Positions 33,519-42,787 of a DNA stretch of 64,000 nt are shown here, piece by piece. The notes under the pieces were generated by a model. The model saw only the letters and a program-made list of their open reading frames with translations, did not search any database and was not told where the DNA came from. The stretch is from CAUPWF01 sp964369425 (GTDB lineage: Bacteria > Bacillota > Clostridia > Lachnospirales > Lachnospiraceae), in assembly GCA_964369425.1 (NCBI GenBank), contig CAYJGW010000007.1, positions 1-64,000 on the forward strand. The letters are read 5' to 3'. Position 1 is the stretch's first letter. Each line of letters begins with the position of its first letter. The position numbers and the translations under genes were made by a program.

Positions 33519-34576
33519 TCATACCCCCTTTTTATGCGCATAATGGAGTCAACTCCCTCAAGCATAGCTTTATACTCAACGCTATCACTCTCGACCATTC
33601 CAAAACGCTTAATGAACTCACTAACTAAAATGCCTTCTTTCCCACTTCTTAATTCATCTATATCATAATGTTTTCTTGTATTATCAATGATTTTCACAAT
33701 ATTTCCACAATCGTCTAAATAGTCTAAATTAATTGCTAGGGACGAAGTTTTTATACCTTCTAACACAACAATATACATGTGTTCTGCGCCTAATTGCTCT
33801 CGTAGGCATGACAATTCTTCCTTTACTTTCCCCATTGTCTCCCAACCAGTTACATCTATTGTTATTTTTTTGTATTCCCGCTTTGCTAATCCCACAAATC
33901 GAATTCTTACGCCCATCTCATCGAGTTCCCCTTTGATATAACCGCGCTTTCCTATATCCCCGATATCTGTAGGCTCTAAAGACCCTGCGTATGCCATATG
34001 ATTTGACACCAGTTCTTGTGGTTGGTGTATATGTCCTAGTGCAATATAATCAAATTCTTCACTACCCACTTCGTTCTTTCGAAACGGAATATGCTTTTCA
34101 TCACCACCATGCATAAGCAATATATTATTTTTTGACACACCAATAGACGGAACCTTTTTCAACTCATTTTCCGTCCTTTCTGCACTATGATAACTGCACC
34201 CAAATACACTAGTATTTAATGCATCTATTTCGACTGATTGTATTTGTTCAGACAAAATCGGATATACATTCGAACTCCAGTTAAACTTCTTGTAAAAGGA
34301 ATTCTCTTTTATATAATCATGATTCCCTACAATAAATACAACCTTTGTAACCGATAGTTTCGAAAATAAAAAGTCAACTTCCTTCAACTCTCTCAACAAC
34401 GGCTGTCTGTGAAACAAATCTCCCGCTATCAGTAGGAGATCTATTTTTTCTTCTTCACAGATGCCTATCACCTTGCTAAATGTATCCCAAATCTCTTGTT
34501 CTCTATACCTTGAATAAGCCCTCCCACCATCTGGTGATGCGCCTAGATGTACGTCCGCTATGTGTATAAACCGCAT
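33515..34576 (-). CDS. SbcD/YhaO-like DNA repair metallophosphoesterase
   Basis: A 353-residue calcineurin-fold nuclease. Metal motifs are present: IADVHLG (Asp8, His10), LLIAGDLFH, VGNHDY, LMHGGDE and ALGHIH. It is expected to work with the overlapping SMC-like ATPase as an SbcCD/Mre11-Rad50-type complex processing DNA ends. It lies 18 bp after the sensor kinase, in the same four-gene transcript. Confidence 0.9.
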   Translation of the reverse strand: MRFIHIADVHLGASPDGGRAYSRYREQEIWDTFSKVIGICEEEKIDLLLIAGDLFHRQPLLRELKEVDFLFSKLSVTKVVFIVGNHDYIKENSFYKKFNWSSNVYPILSEQIQSVEIDALNTSVFGCSYHSAERTENELKKVPSIGVSKNNILLMHGGDEKHIPFRKNEVGSEEFDYIALGHIHQPQELVSNHMAYAGSLEPTDIGDIGKRGYIKGELDEMGVRIRFVGLAKREYKKITIDVTGWETMGKVKEELSCLREQLGAEHMYIVVLEGIKTSSLAINLDYLDDCGNIVKIIDNTRKHYDIDELRSGKEGILVSEFIKRFGMVESDSVEYKAMLEGVDSIMRIKRGYE

Positions 34577-34594
34577 CTTCTTTCCCTTCTGTGC

Positions 34595-35749
34595 CTATCG
34601 TTTCTTAAGGTGATTACCCTCACCTTCTTTTGCTTTTGGGAGCCTTACAATAAAGCTAGTCTTTTCATCATTGCTCCTTGCAAATATCTCCCCACCATGT
34701 AATTTGACAATTTCCTTCGATATCGCTAAACCAAGACCCGCACCACCTGTTGCACTAGATCTGGCATCATCTAACCGATGAAACTTTTCGAATATCAACA
34801 ATAGTTGTCCTTCTGGAATCTTATTGCCCTTATTCGAAAAAATAATCTCAACAAAGCCCTCTCTCTCTTTTCCTATGATTTCTATATCTGTACGTTCATA
34901 ACAATACGCAATCGCGTTTCTCAAAATATTATCAAACACTCTTGCCAACTTATCCGAATCCGCTTCCACCATAAGCTCATCATCTACATCTACTGTAATG
35001 GACAACTGCTTATCTGCCAGTAAACTATAGACTTCATCCGCAATCTGCTCAATCATGATTGATAAGTCTAGTGTTTCTTTATTTAGCATAATATCTTCTA
35101 CGTTCAACCTTGTAATTTCAAAAAACTCATCAATTAGTTTCCTTAATCGAAGTGCCTTATCTAATGATATCTTGGTAAACTTGTCCCGATCTGTCTTGCT
35201 AATCTCTTCTTCTGAGTTTAATATACTTAAGTACGCCACAATCGAAGTGAGTGGCGTCTTTAAATCATGTGCTAAAAACACTACAAGCTCTTTTCTTCTA
35301 TGCTCACTTTCCACCGCTTCGATTTCTTTTTTACGCAGCTCCGTCTTAATCTGATTCAATTTATCTTCCATTGGCTTCATCTCATCAACTAGTTTTATCG
35401 GTTCTATAGAATCACGCATAATATTCTGCACCCCGATTTCCACTTGATTCATATATCTTGTCAATCGCGACAAAGCTAAATAAAAGAATAGGTTAAATAA
35501 AAATACATAACCCGCTATAGCAAACCATATACTATTATTTTCAATCAGGCGAAGATATATATCTCTCGCCTCTTGATTATTTATACCAAACGCCATAATA
35601 ATATCAACAAAAAATGCTTGAAAACTATCGCCATACATCCGAGTCACGTACCAATTCAAAAGCAGTTCACCTAGTAGGATTGTCAGTATCGTTATTATTA
35701 TGGTTTGAACCAAAATACTTATTTTAAGCTTTCTATAATTACTCTTCAA
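34595..35749 (-). CDS. Sensor histidine kinase (VanS-like)
   Basis: A 384-residue kinase with membrane helices at about residues 10-32 and 76-95 around a short extracellular loop of about 45 residues. A linker is followed by the dimerisation box with phospho-acceptor His161 (FLAHDLKTPLTSI). The ATP-binding region has the N-box DNILRNAIAYC and the G-boxes near GGAGLGLAISKEIV. It overlaps the response regulator by 11 bp. The resemblance is to the VanS group, but no vanHAX-type genes are nearby, so the signal is unknown. Confidence 0.92.
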   Translation of the reverse strand: MKSNYRKLKISILVQTIIITILTILLGELLLNWYVTRMYGDSFQAFFVDIIMAFGINNQEARDIYLRLIENNSIWFAIAGYVFLFNLFFYLALSRLTRYMNQVEIGVQNIMRDSIEPIKLVDEMKPMEDKLNQIKTELRKKEIEAVESEHRRKELVVFLAHDLKTPLTSIVAYLSILNSEEEISKTDRDKFTKISLDKALRLRKLIDEFFEITRLNVEDIMLNKETLDLSIMIEQIADEVYSLLADKQLSITVDVDDELMVEADSDKLARVFDNILRNAIAYCYERTDIEIIGKEREGFVEIIFSNKGNKIPEGQLLLIFEKFHRLDDARSSATGGAGLGLAISKEIVKLHGGEIFARSNDEKTSFIVRLPKAKEGEGNHLKKR

Positions 35750-36428
35750 CTTTATAACCTACTCCCCATACGGTCTTTATAAAGTCTGATTTTCCTGTTG
35801 TTCCACCCATTTTTTCTCTCAAATGCCTAATATGTACCATGACAGTGTTGTTGCTATTCTTATAATACTTCTCGCCCCACACACTTTCAAACAGCATCTC
35901 AGAACTCATAACTTTTCCTCTATTTTCACATAGCAACCAAAGAATTTCAAATTCGATTGGTGTCAGTACTAAGTCTTGCTCATTAAACACACATTCATGA
36001 GAAGCTTTGTTCAATACTAAACCACCAAAATCTATGACATCTTCACTCTCTCTCATGCCATCATTGTATTGTTTTGAACGTCGAATCTGAGCTTTTACCC
36101 TTGCTACGAGTTCTAAAGGATTGAATGGTTTTGCAATGTAGTCATCAGCCCCCATTGTCAACCCATTAATCTTATCCATGTAATCTACTTTTGCAGTCAG
36201 CATAATTACAGGAAATGTGTACTTGTTCCGTATTGTCTTCAAAAGACTAAATCCATCAACATCTGGTAACATTACATCTAGAATGAGTAAATCAATCTTC
36301 TGCGATTCTATCGCATTTAGTGCCTCCTTTCCATTGTAGCATTTCACTACATTATATTCATGATTTTTTAAGTAAAGTTCCAATACATCAGCAATCTCAA
36401 TTTCATCATCAACTATCAGTATATTCAT
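35739..36428 (-). CDS. OmpR-family response regulator (VanR-like)
   Basis: A 229-residue regulator. The receiver domain has acidic residues in VDDE, the phospho-acceptor Asp51 (LLILDVMLPDVDG) and LTAK. The OmpR-type winged helix is at about 130-229 (TPIEFEILWLLCENRGKV...VMVHIRHLREKMG). It would control transcription with the adjacent kinase. It follows asnS after a stem-loop, so it may have some read-through expression. Confidence 0.94.
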   Translation of the reverse strand: MNILIVDDEIEIADVLELYLKNHEYNVVKCYNGKEALNAIESQKIDLLILDVMLPDVDGFSLLKTIRNKYTFPVIMLTAKVDYMDKINGLTMGADDYIAKPFNPLELVARVKAQIRRSKQYNDGMRESEDVIDFGGLVLNKASHECVFNEQDLVLTPIEFEILWLLCENRGKVMSSEMLFESVWGEKYYKNSNNTVMVHIRHLREKMGGTTGKSDFIKTVWGVGYKVEE

Positions 36429-36461
36429 ACATCCACCTTACCCTTTCGCACAAAGTGCAAA

Positions 36462-36488
36462 GAGGGACAGATGTTTCCATCTGCCCCC
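36462..36488 (-). terminator. Stem-loop after asnS
   Basis: GGGGCAGATG pairs with CATCTGTCCC around GAAA on the minus strand, followed by TCTTTGC. It is probably a weak terminator between asnS and the regulator gene. Confidence 0.6.
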
Positions 36489-36494
36489 TAGTTA

Positions 36495-37886
36495 TTATAG
36501 TTCACAATTTCCGACTGTTCTTGGGAATGGCACAACATCTCTAATATTAGACATCCCCGTTAGGTACATCACCGCGCGCTCAAATCCCAAACCAAATCCT
36601 GCATGACGCGTTGTTCCATACTTACGAAGGTCTAGATAAAACTCGTAATCAGCTTCCTCTAACTCCATCTCCTCCATTCGCTTCACTAACTTGTCGTAAT
36701 CATCCTCTCTTTGGCTTCCTCCAATAATCTCTCCAACTCCTGGAACTAAACAGTCCATTGCAGCTACTGTCTTTCCATCATCGTTTAGTTTCATGTAAAA
36801 AGCTTTGATATCCTTTGGATAATCAGTTACAAATACTGGTCTCTTATAAATTTCTTCAGTCAAAAATCTTTCATGCTCCGTCTGTAAGTCCACACCCCAC
36901 GATACTTTGTATTCAAATTTCTCATTATGCTTCTCTAGTAATTTTATCGCTTCCGTATAGGTAATATGACCAAACTGAGAGTTTACAACTCCCTCTAATC
37001 GCTCTTTCAATCCTTTATCCACAAAGCTATTGAAAAAAGCTATCTCTTCTGATGCTTCCTCTAGAACATAATTTATAATATATTTTAGCATACTTTCTGC
37101 TAAAATCATATCATCTTTTAAATCTGCAAATGCAATCTCTGGCTCAATCATCCAAAACTCCGCAGCATGACGTGTCGTATTCGAGTTTTCTGCTCGAAAT
37201 GTCGGTCCAAAGGTATACACATTTTTGAACGCTTGTGCAAACGTCTCTGCATTTAATTGTCCACTTACTGTAAGGTTTGTCTCTTTTCCAAAGAAATCCT
37301 TCTCGTAATCCACTTTTCCTGTATCTGTCTTCGCTACTTGATCCAGGTCTAGAGTTGTCACTCGAAACATCTCTCCTGCTCCTTCACAGTCACTTCCTGT
37401 AATAATTGGTGTATGCACATATACAAATCCTCGCTCTTGAAAAAACTTATGAATTGCATACGCTACCAATGATCGTACTCGAAATACCGCTTGGAAAGTA
37501 TTCGTTCTACTGCGCAAATGTGTCACTGTTCTCAAATAGTCTAATCCATGTCGTTTTTTTTGTAATGGATATTCTGGTGCAGACTTTCCTTCTACTTCCA
37601 CACTTTCTGCTTGAATCTCAAATGGCTGTTTTGCTTGTGGTGTTGCAACCAATGTGCCTGTCACAATCAAAGCCGCCCCTACATTTTGTTTGGATATCTC
37701 TTGGAAATTCTCCATAGTATCGTGATACACTACTTGTACAGGTTCAAAGAAGGTACCATCATTGACAACGATAAACCCAAATGTCTTTGAATCTCGAACA
37801 CTTCTCACCCAACCTCCGATGCTGATCTTTTGATCCATATATTTTTCAGAGTTGCGAAACAACTCTCTCACTGTAACCAATTCCAT
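36495..37886 (-). CDS. asnS: Asparaginyl-tRNA synthetase
   Basis: Charges asparagine onto tRNA. About 463 residues, with an N-terminal OB-fold anticodon domain (ISIGGWVRSVRDSKTFGFI) and the class II catalytic core, including FRAENSNTTRHAAEFWMIEPE (motif 2) and GFGLGFERAVMYLTG (motif 3). The start at 37886 is fixed by AGAGGAG; the longer frame runs into the promoter. Confidence 0.96.
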   Translation of the reverse strand: MELVTVRELFRNSEKYMDQKISIGGWVRSVRDSKTFGFIVVNDGTFFEPVQVVYHDTMENFQEISKQNVGAALIVTGTLVATPQAKQPFEIQAESVEVEGKSAPEYPLQKKRHGLDYLRTVTHLRSRTNTFQAVFRVRSLVAYAIHKFFQERGFVYVHTPIITGSDCEGAGEMFRVTTLDLDQVAKTDTGKVDYEKDFFGKETNLTVSGQLNAETFAQAFKNVYTFGPTFRAENSNTTRHAAEFWMIEPEIAFADLKDDMILAESMLKYIINYVLEEASEEIAFFNSFVDKGLKERLEGVVNSQFGHITYTEAIKLLEKHNEKFEYKVSWGVDLQTEHERFLTEEIYKRPVFVTDYPKDIKAFYMKLNDDGKTVAAMDCLVPGVGEIIGGSQREDDYDKLVKRMEEMELEEADYEFYLDLRKYGTTRHAGFGLGFERAVMYLTGMSNIRDVVPFPRTVGNCEL

Positions 37887-37919
37887 ATTAAAACTCCTCT
37901 TTATCTGTTCTGTACCTTT

Positions 37920-37948
37920 AGTATACTGCTTTTTCTTACACAAAGCAA
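37920..37948 (-). promoter_or_regulatory. asnS promoter
   Basis: Minus strand: TTGCTT (37948-37943), 17 bp, TATACT (37925-37920). Confidence 0.6.
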
Positions 37949-37963
37949 CCTTTGATGCCTTGT

Positions 37964-39082
37964 TTATTTCTCTGTTTCGTCAAAATTCAACACTTCTAAT
38001 TCAGGGATTACAAACTTTCCATTTTTTCTAACGAGTACGTCATCAAAATACATCTCACCACCGCCGTAATCTTCTCTCTGTATCATAACTAAATCCCAAT
38101 GAATATTAGATACATTGCCATTTGGTGCTTCATCATAACAATTACCTGGCGTAAAGTGAATAGAACCTTTTATCTTTTCATCAAACAAGGTATCTTTCAT
38201 GGGATGCAAGATATATGGGTTAACGCCAATTGCAAACTCTCCAATGTATCTAGCTCCATCGTCTGTGTCTAATATTTCATTTAATCTTTTCGTTTCGTTC
38301 GCAGTAGCTTCCACAATCTTACCATTTTCAAATACAAATCGGATATTTTCAAATGTTACCCCTTCGTATACCGATGGCGTATTGTAGGTCAACACTCCAT
38401 TTACAGAGTCTTTAATCGGCGCTGTGAATATTTCACCATCTGGTATATTCATATTTCCTGCACAAGGAATTGCCGGAATACCTTTTATAGAAAATGTTAG
38501 ATCTGTTCCTTCTCCTGTAATTCGTACTTTATCTGTTCGATTCAAATATTCTACTAAAGGCACCATTGCTTCACCCATTTTTTTATAGTCAAATGTACAC
38601 ACATCAAAATAAAAGTCCTCAAAAGCAACTGTACTCATATTTGATAATTGTGCCATTGCTGCATTTGGATACCTAAGCACTACCCAGCGCGTATGTTTTA
38701 CCCTTACATCATGGTGAACAGGTGTAGAATATAAACGGTTATACATCTGCATTTTTTCAGCCGGCACATCAGATAATTCTGACACATTATCCGTACCTCT
38801 CACGCCGATATAGCAATCCATCTGTTTCATCTCTGCCGCATCTATCTCTGCCATAATTTTTAACTGCTCCTCTGTAGCACTTATCAGCAACTCCCTTTGC
38901 ACTTTTGATGACATAAAATGGGCAAAAGGAATTCCACCTTGTTCATATACCTCTCTTATCAACTGAATCGCTAATTCTTCAGTTGCCGATCCGATATACT
39001 GTATATACACTTTTTCTCCCTTTTTTACCCCGCATGAATGCTGTACTAAATTTTTTGCTAGTTTCTTAATTCTCTCGTCCAT
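37964..39082 (-). CDS. M29-family aminopeptidase
   Basis: A metal-dependent aminopeptidase of the AmpS/PepS (M29) family, 372 residues, cytoplasmic. Visible family elements are IPCAGNMNIPDGEIFTAPIK, YIGEFAIGVNP and the metal-binding His/Asp region SIHFTPGNCYDE with SNIHWDLV near the C-terminus. It lies 13 bp downstream of the 807-residue membrane-anchored protein, so the two are co-transcribed. Confidence 0.92.
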   Translation of the reverse strand: MDERIKKLAKNLVQHSCGVKKGEKVYIQYIGSATEELAIQLIREVYEQGGIPFAHFMSSKVQRELLISATEEQLKIMAEIDAAEMKQMDCYIGVRGTDNVSELSDVPAEKMQMYNRLYSTPVHHDVRVKHTRWVVLRYPNAAMAQLSNMSTVAFEDFYFDVCTFDYKKMGEAMVPLVEYLNRTDKVRITGEGTDLTFSIKGIPAIPCAGNMNIPDGEIFTAPIKDSVNGVLTYNTPSVYEGVTFENIRFVFENGKIVEATANETKRLNEILDTDDGARYIGEFAIGVNPYILHPMKDTLFDEKIKGSIHFTPGNCYDEAPNGNVSNIHWDLVMIQREDYGGGEMYFDDVLVRKNGKFVIPELEVLNFDETEK

Positions 39083-39095
39083 AATTTCCTCCTAT

Positions 39096-41519
39096 TTATA
39101 AATTTCCTTCGCCTACTAATCGAACTACTCGATTTGTCAGTTCACTTGCATCAACACTGCCACTTCGCCCACTTTGATCTAGGTAACTTACTTTGTCACT
39201 ACTGTTGTATCCCACTAGTAATACCCACTGCCCATCTGATAGATATGCTCCTACTGGTCTTTCTTGGTTTATAATATAGAACATCTCTTCTACCGTAGCC
39301 CCAGAATACTCAATTAATGCATCGTTACCTAACTCTTTTAACAAATCTATAATCGGTGTACCTGCAGCAATTCGTTGTTGCAATTCATCTTCATTAGATA
39401 AACTATAACTCAAATTTCTATTGCCACTTTGCCAGATATAGACCTGGTTTTCGTTTATAACACTTCCTTTACTTTCATCAGCCAATACTACAGCTTCCCC
39501 TGCATTATCGAAACTACCAATAATCTCTCCATATGCATATACATAGTATTTTGATTTTTCGCTAGCTAGTTCCTTCTCTTCAAACGAAATCTGTAATGCA
39601 TCTTCATTTAAAATCACCATTGGAGACCGATGCTCTACACTAACATCTTTCTCTATTCCATCTGCTATTATTCTATATTGTTTCTGCTTAGCCTCAGTTA
39701 TATACGATTCCACGTCTACTTCATCTTCGTCTTCAGTACTACTTGTCAAAAACTCTTGTTCTACAAATACATAGGATCCGTTTTGTTCTACTGCCATATC
39801 CATGACCACGCGATTCTCTTCTAATATAACCGATGTAATCCATTGACCTTCTCGCTCATACACCGTAAGTGATTCATCTTTTTCGTTGCCTATCACCAGT
39901 CGTTGAAACACAACCGCATCACTCTCCGATTGATCAATCTCTTTTGCGAACCCATACACAAAGTCTTCACCAATAAACCCTAGAGGGTGAATTGTCTCTC
40001 CATCTTTCGCCTCCACTCTCACTTCTTTTCCTGTCGTGAAGTTTTGATACACCAACTCTTTTTCCATCCCTGACTTTTCGTTCGCATATATAATTTCTTC
40101 CCCGTTTTCAGAAATTTTATACTGAAAGCTATCGGTATCATTTGATAACTTTTCTTGTGTTCCTTCTTGTATATTTACTTCGTACAACGCTTCTTGAGCC
40201 AAGACATATAACAGCTCCTCCTTTGCATTATAATAGAATCCGTTTCGCAATTCTTCCTCCATAGTTGCAAAAGAATGTGTTTCTTCAATAAACACTTTTT
40301 CCTCAAGAATACTTTCCTCAACGTCATAATAGTAAATCACTGTACCTACTGACCCTTCGTGTTCTCCTCTGTTCATATATCCATAAAGTGAAAATGCGAT
40401 ATTTCCATTATTATCTACCGATAAAATCCGAATATCATGACTATCGTTTTTATTTCGAATGTCATTAGTCACTCCTTGATCAAATCCAAAAATCGAATGT
40501 AGCACTTCGTCTTCTACATCATAACTAAAAAGCTGTCTTTCATTAACAAAGGCTATCGTTTTCTCATCTTTGCTTTTCATAACCTCCACATCCCCAGAGG
40601 AAATCCCTAAGTCAATTCCTTGTTCTGTAATCATGAAGTTTTCTGCTTCTTTTACCTCTGCTATCACCCTATCGTACTGCAATAAATATATTGTATCCTT
40701 ATCCTTTTCGTAACGCACCTTAAAAAACTCTTCTACGTCGTAAAACTCCATCAACTCTGGGTCTTCTTGTGAAGCGCACATTACCTGATACTTCAGTTCA
40801 ATCGCAGTAAATACGCTATTACTTTCCTTAACACTCCAATGAACTTCACCATTTAGCACTGGTTTTAGTTCTCCCCACATCACTTGTTCCAAACTAGAAT
40901 GAATGGTCACGTGTTGTAGCGTTGAGTTCTCCCCCTCCCCATTGGATTCTAAACTTTCCTCAATTGCAGCACCATTTTTTGCTAAAGCAGACTCATAAAA
41001 AGTCTGTACAAATTGAAAGAGATTACTACTATCACTTTCCTCCAACTTCATAACCCTCGTATAGTAATGCAACAATTTTTCCGAATCTAATTGAACTGTG
41101 ATATGCAAAACTTGCTCGATTCCCGGTGCAACACTACTGCCTAACTCAAGCACCAGTGCTTCATTTTCTTTATACTCCAACTCCCCTTCTGAAATAACGC
41201 TTGCTCCATCCAACGTTTGAATCTCATATGCTATCGACATGATATCTTCATTATATGGTTCTACATACAAGACTGCTTCTCCTGCATCATTTAGTGGTAA
41301 CATTGTATCACGCACAGAAGGCACATCCATTTCTTGTTTATATCCAAACAAAGTATTCACACGCCTACCATAAAGCTCGAACGATAGAGTTGGCTGATGG
41401 GGATTTCCTGTATCAGCAATTACATTTATATTATTTCGGTTCAACATCACCCCAAAGGCCACTAAAGCAACAATAAAAACACTGATTACAATTCCTATCC
41501 TTGCAAGTCTTTTTTTCAT
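39096..41519 (-). CDS. Unrecognised 807-residue membrane-anchored extracytoplasmic protein
   Basis: I do not recognise this family. An N-terminal helix (about residues 8-27, IGIVISVFIVALVAFGVML) anchors a large, acidic, Glu/Ser-rich domain outside the cell. The middle, about residues 270-560, alternates short strands in a way that suggests a beta-propeller or beta-sheet repeat (DVEVMKSKDEKTIAFVNERQ, NGNIAFSLYGYM, NEDSFQYKISENGEEIIYAN-like segments). The last 90 residues resemble a papain-like or C39-like fold (QRIAAGTPIIDLLKE...GQWVLLVGYNSSDKVSYLDQ), but the expected catalytic His before VGY is missing. It probably shares a transcript with the methyltransferase upstream and the M29 peptidase downstream. 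Confidence 0.8.
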   Translation of the reverse strand: MKKRLARIGIVISVFIVALVAFGVMLNRNNINVIADTGNPHQPTLSFELYGRRVNTLFGYKQEMDVPSVRDTMLPLNDAGEAVLYVEPYNEDIMSIAYEIQTLDGASVISEGELEYKENEALVLELGSSVAPGIEQVLHITVQLDSEKLLHYYTRVMKLEESDSSNLFQFVQTFYESALAKNGAAIEESLESNGEGENSTLQHVTIHSSLEQVMWGELKPVLNGEVHWSVKESNSVFTAIELKYQVMCASQEDPELMEFYDVEEFFKVRYEKDKDTIYLLQYDRVIAEVKEAENFMITEQGIDLGISSGDVEVMKSKDEKTIAFVNERQLFSYDVEDEVLHSIFGFDQGVTNDIRNKNDSHDIRILSVDNNGNIAFSLYGYMNRGEHEGSVGTVIYYYDVEESILEEKVFIEETHSFATMEEELRNGFYYNAKEELLYVLAQEALYEVNIQEGTQEKLSNDTDSFQYKISENGEEIIYANEKSGMEKELVYQNFTTGKEVRVEAKDGETIHPLGFIGEDFVYGFAKEIDQSESDAVVFQRLVIGNEKDESLTVYEREGQWITSVILEENRVVMDMAVEQNGSYVFVEQEFLTSSTEDEDEVDVESYITEAKQKQYRIIADGIEKDVSVEHRSPMVILNEDALQISFEEKELASEKSKYYVYAYGEIIGSFDNAGEAVVLADESKGSVINENQVYIWQSGNRNLSYSLSNEDELQQRIAAGTPIIDLLKELGNDALIEYSGATVEEMFYIINQERPVGAYLSDGQWVLLVGYNSSDKVSYLDQSGRSGSVDASELTNRVVRLVGEGNL

Positions 41520-41539
41520 CTCTGTTTATCCCCTTCTTC

Positions 41540-42685
41540 TCACTTCAATAAATGTCCTAACAAAGGATCTGTATTCAATAGTGTATTGATTTTTTCTATT
41601 TCTAATCTAGATCTATGGTTCTTTTTCCCTTTGTAAGCACGTATCAATATATTCTTTGGCGTATGTTCCATATCTATAAACTCTAACACTTGTACCTCAT
41701 ATCCCATTTCTTCTAGGTACTGCGCTCTTAACCCATCTGTCACAAGAGATGCAATTCGCTCTTTAATCAGTCCATATTTCAATATTCCATTCAACTCCTC
41801 ACAGTTGATTTGCCCGTTTAACTCGTGCTGACAACAAGGAACCGCTAAGATAATCCCAGTCTCCCACTTCACAGCCTTTGCTAGTGCCATATCTGTAGCA
41901 GTGTCACATGCATGCAGCGTTACAACCATATCTAGATTTCCTTGACTTTCATAATCACCGATATTCCCCACCTCAAAAGATAGTTTTTCATAACCGTATT
42001 CTTTGGCTAAGCGATTACATTTTTGAATCACATCTTCTTTTAAATCCAAACCGATAATTCTCACATCGTACTGCTTTAATTGATGTAAGTAATAATACAT
42101 CGCAAATGATAGATATGATTTCCCACACCCAAAATCTACAATCTTAATCTCCCGATCCTTCGCTAACTTAGGCAAACTATCTTCTACAAACTCCAAATAT
42201 CGATTAATCTGCCTGTATTTATCATATTTGCTTTTTATAATTTTTCCATCTCTAGTCATGACACCTAACTCTTCGAGAAATGGCACATAAATCCCTTCTT
42301 CCAGAATATATGTCTTTTTTCTATTATGGGTAGTTATGACTTGCTTTACTTCATTTTTATTCTTACTTTTCTTAACAGTCACCTTCCCTTTTTTACTGAT
42401 TAGTACTGCATAATTATATGTGATTGTCTCTATCTGCAATTGTCGAAAAGTAGACATCGCTTCCTGAATATATTCCAAAGCCTCTTGCTCACTAAAATTT
42501 TTCTGAAATGCTTGTGTCATCGTAAAAGACTCACACTGAAAACGCAGTTCACCTTTTAGTAATATAGGGCGCACTTTCATTTTTATTATTTTATTATCTG
42601 GATTCGCTTTACTTGGATTGCTCAATATCATGCGAATCAAATCTATGTTCAATGTATTTTTTAATACGTCTATTATCTCGTTCAT
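41540..42685 (-). CDS. Class I SAM-dependent methyltransferase (Methyltransf_32-like)
   Basis: A 381-residue protein. The SAM-binding motif I is IVDFGCGKSYLSFAMYYYL, motif II is IIGLDLKEDVI, and VTLHACDTATDMALAKAVKW and LAVPCCQHELN follow. This pattern fits the Methyltransf_32 family, including proteins often annotated as rRNA or tRNA methyltransferase-like. The N-terminal 130 residues are a separate basic domain. The substrate is unknown. It lies 20 bp upstream of the 807-residue gene. Confidence 0.85.
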   Translation of the reverse strand: MNEIIDVLKNTLNIDLIRMILSNPSKANPDNKIIKMKVRPILLKGELRFQCESFTMTQAFQKNFSEQEALEYIQEAMSTFRQLQIETITYNYAVLISKKGKVTVKKSKNKNEVKQVITTHNRKKTYILEEGIYVPFLEELGVMTRDGKIIKSKYDKYRQINRYLEFVEDSLPKLAKDREIKIVDFGCGKSYLSFAMYYYLHQLKQYDVRIIGLDLKEDVIQKCNRLAKEYGYEKLSFEVGNIGDYESQGNLDMVVTLHACDTATDMALAKAVKWETGIILAVPCCQHELNGQINCEELNGILKYGLIKERIASLVTDGLRAQYLEEMGYEVQVLEFIDMEHTPKNILIRAYKGKKNHRSRLEIEKINTLLNTDPLLGHLLK

Positions 42686-42719
42686 ACAACCTCTTTACTT
42701 ACTCTTCATTTATCAGAAA

Positions 42720-42755
42720 GGACAGGATTTCTTTTTATACAAGAAAACCCTATCC
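42720..42755 (-). terminator. Terminator candidate after citrate synthase
   Basis: GGATAGG...TTTTCTT pairs with AAGAAA...CCTGTCC with a short loop; a modest T-rich stretch follows on the minus strand. Confidence 0.55.
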
Positions 42756-42787
42756 TCTCTAACGCTTATCTAATTCACTTCAAATTC

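Noticed and set aside
34595..36428. Vancomycin-resistance locus because of VanR/VanS-like proteins
   Set aside because: No vanH, vanA/B-type ligase or vanX gene is nearby; these proteins belong to a broad family of envelope sensors.
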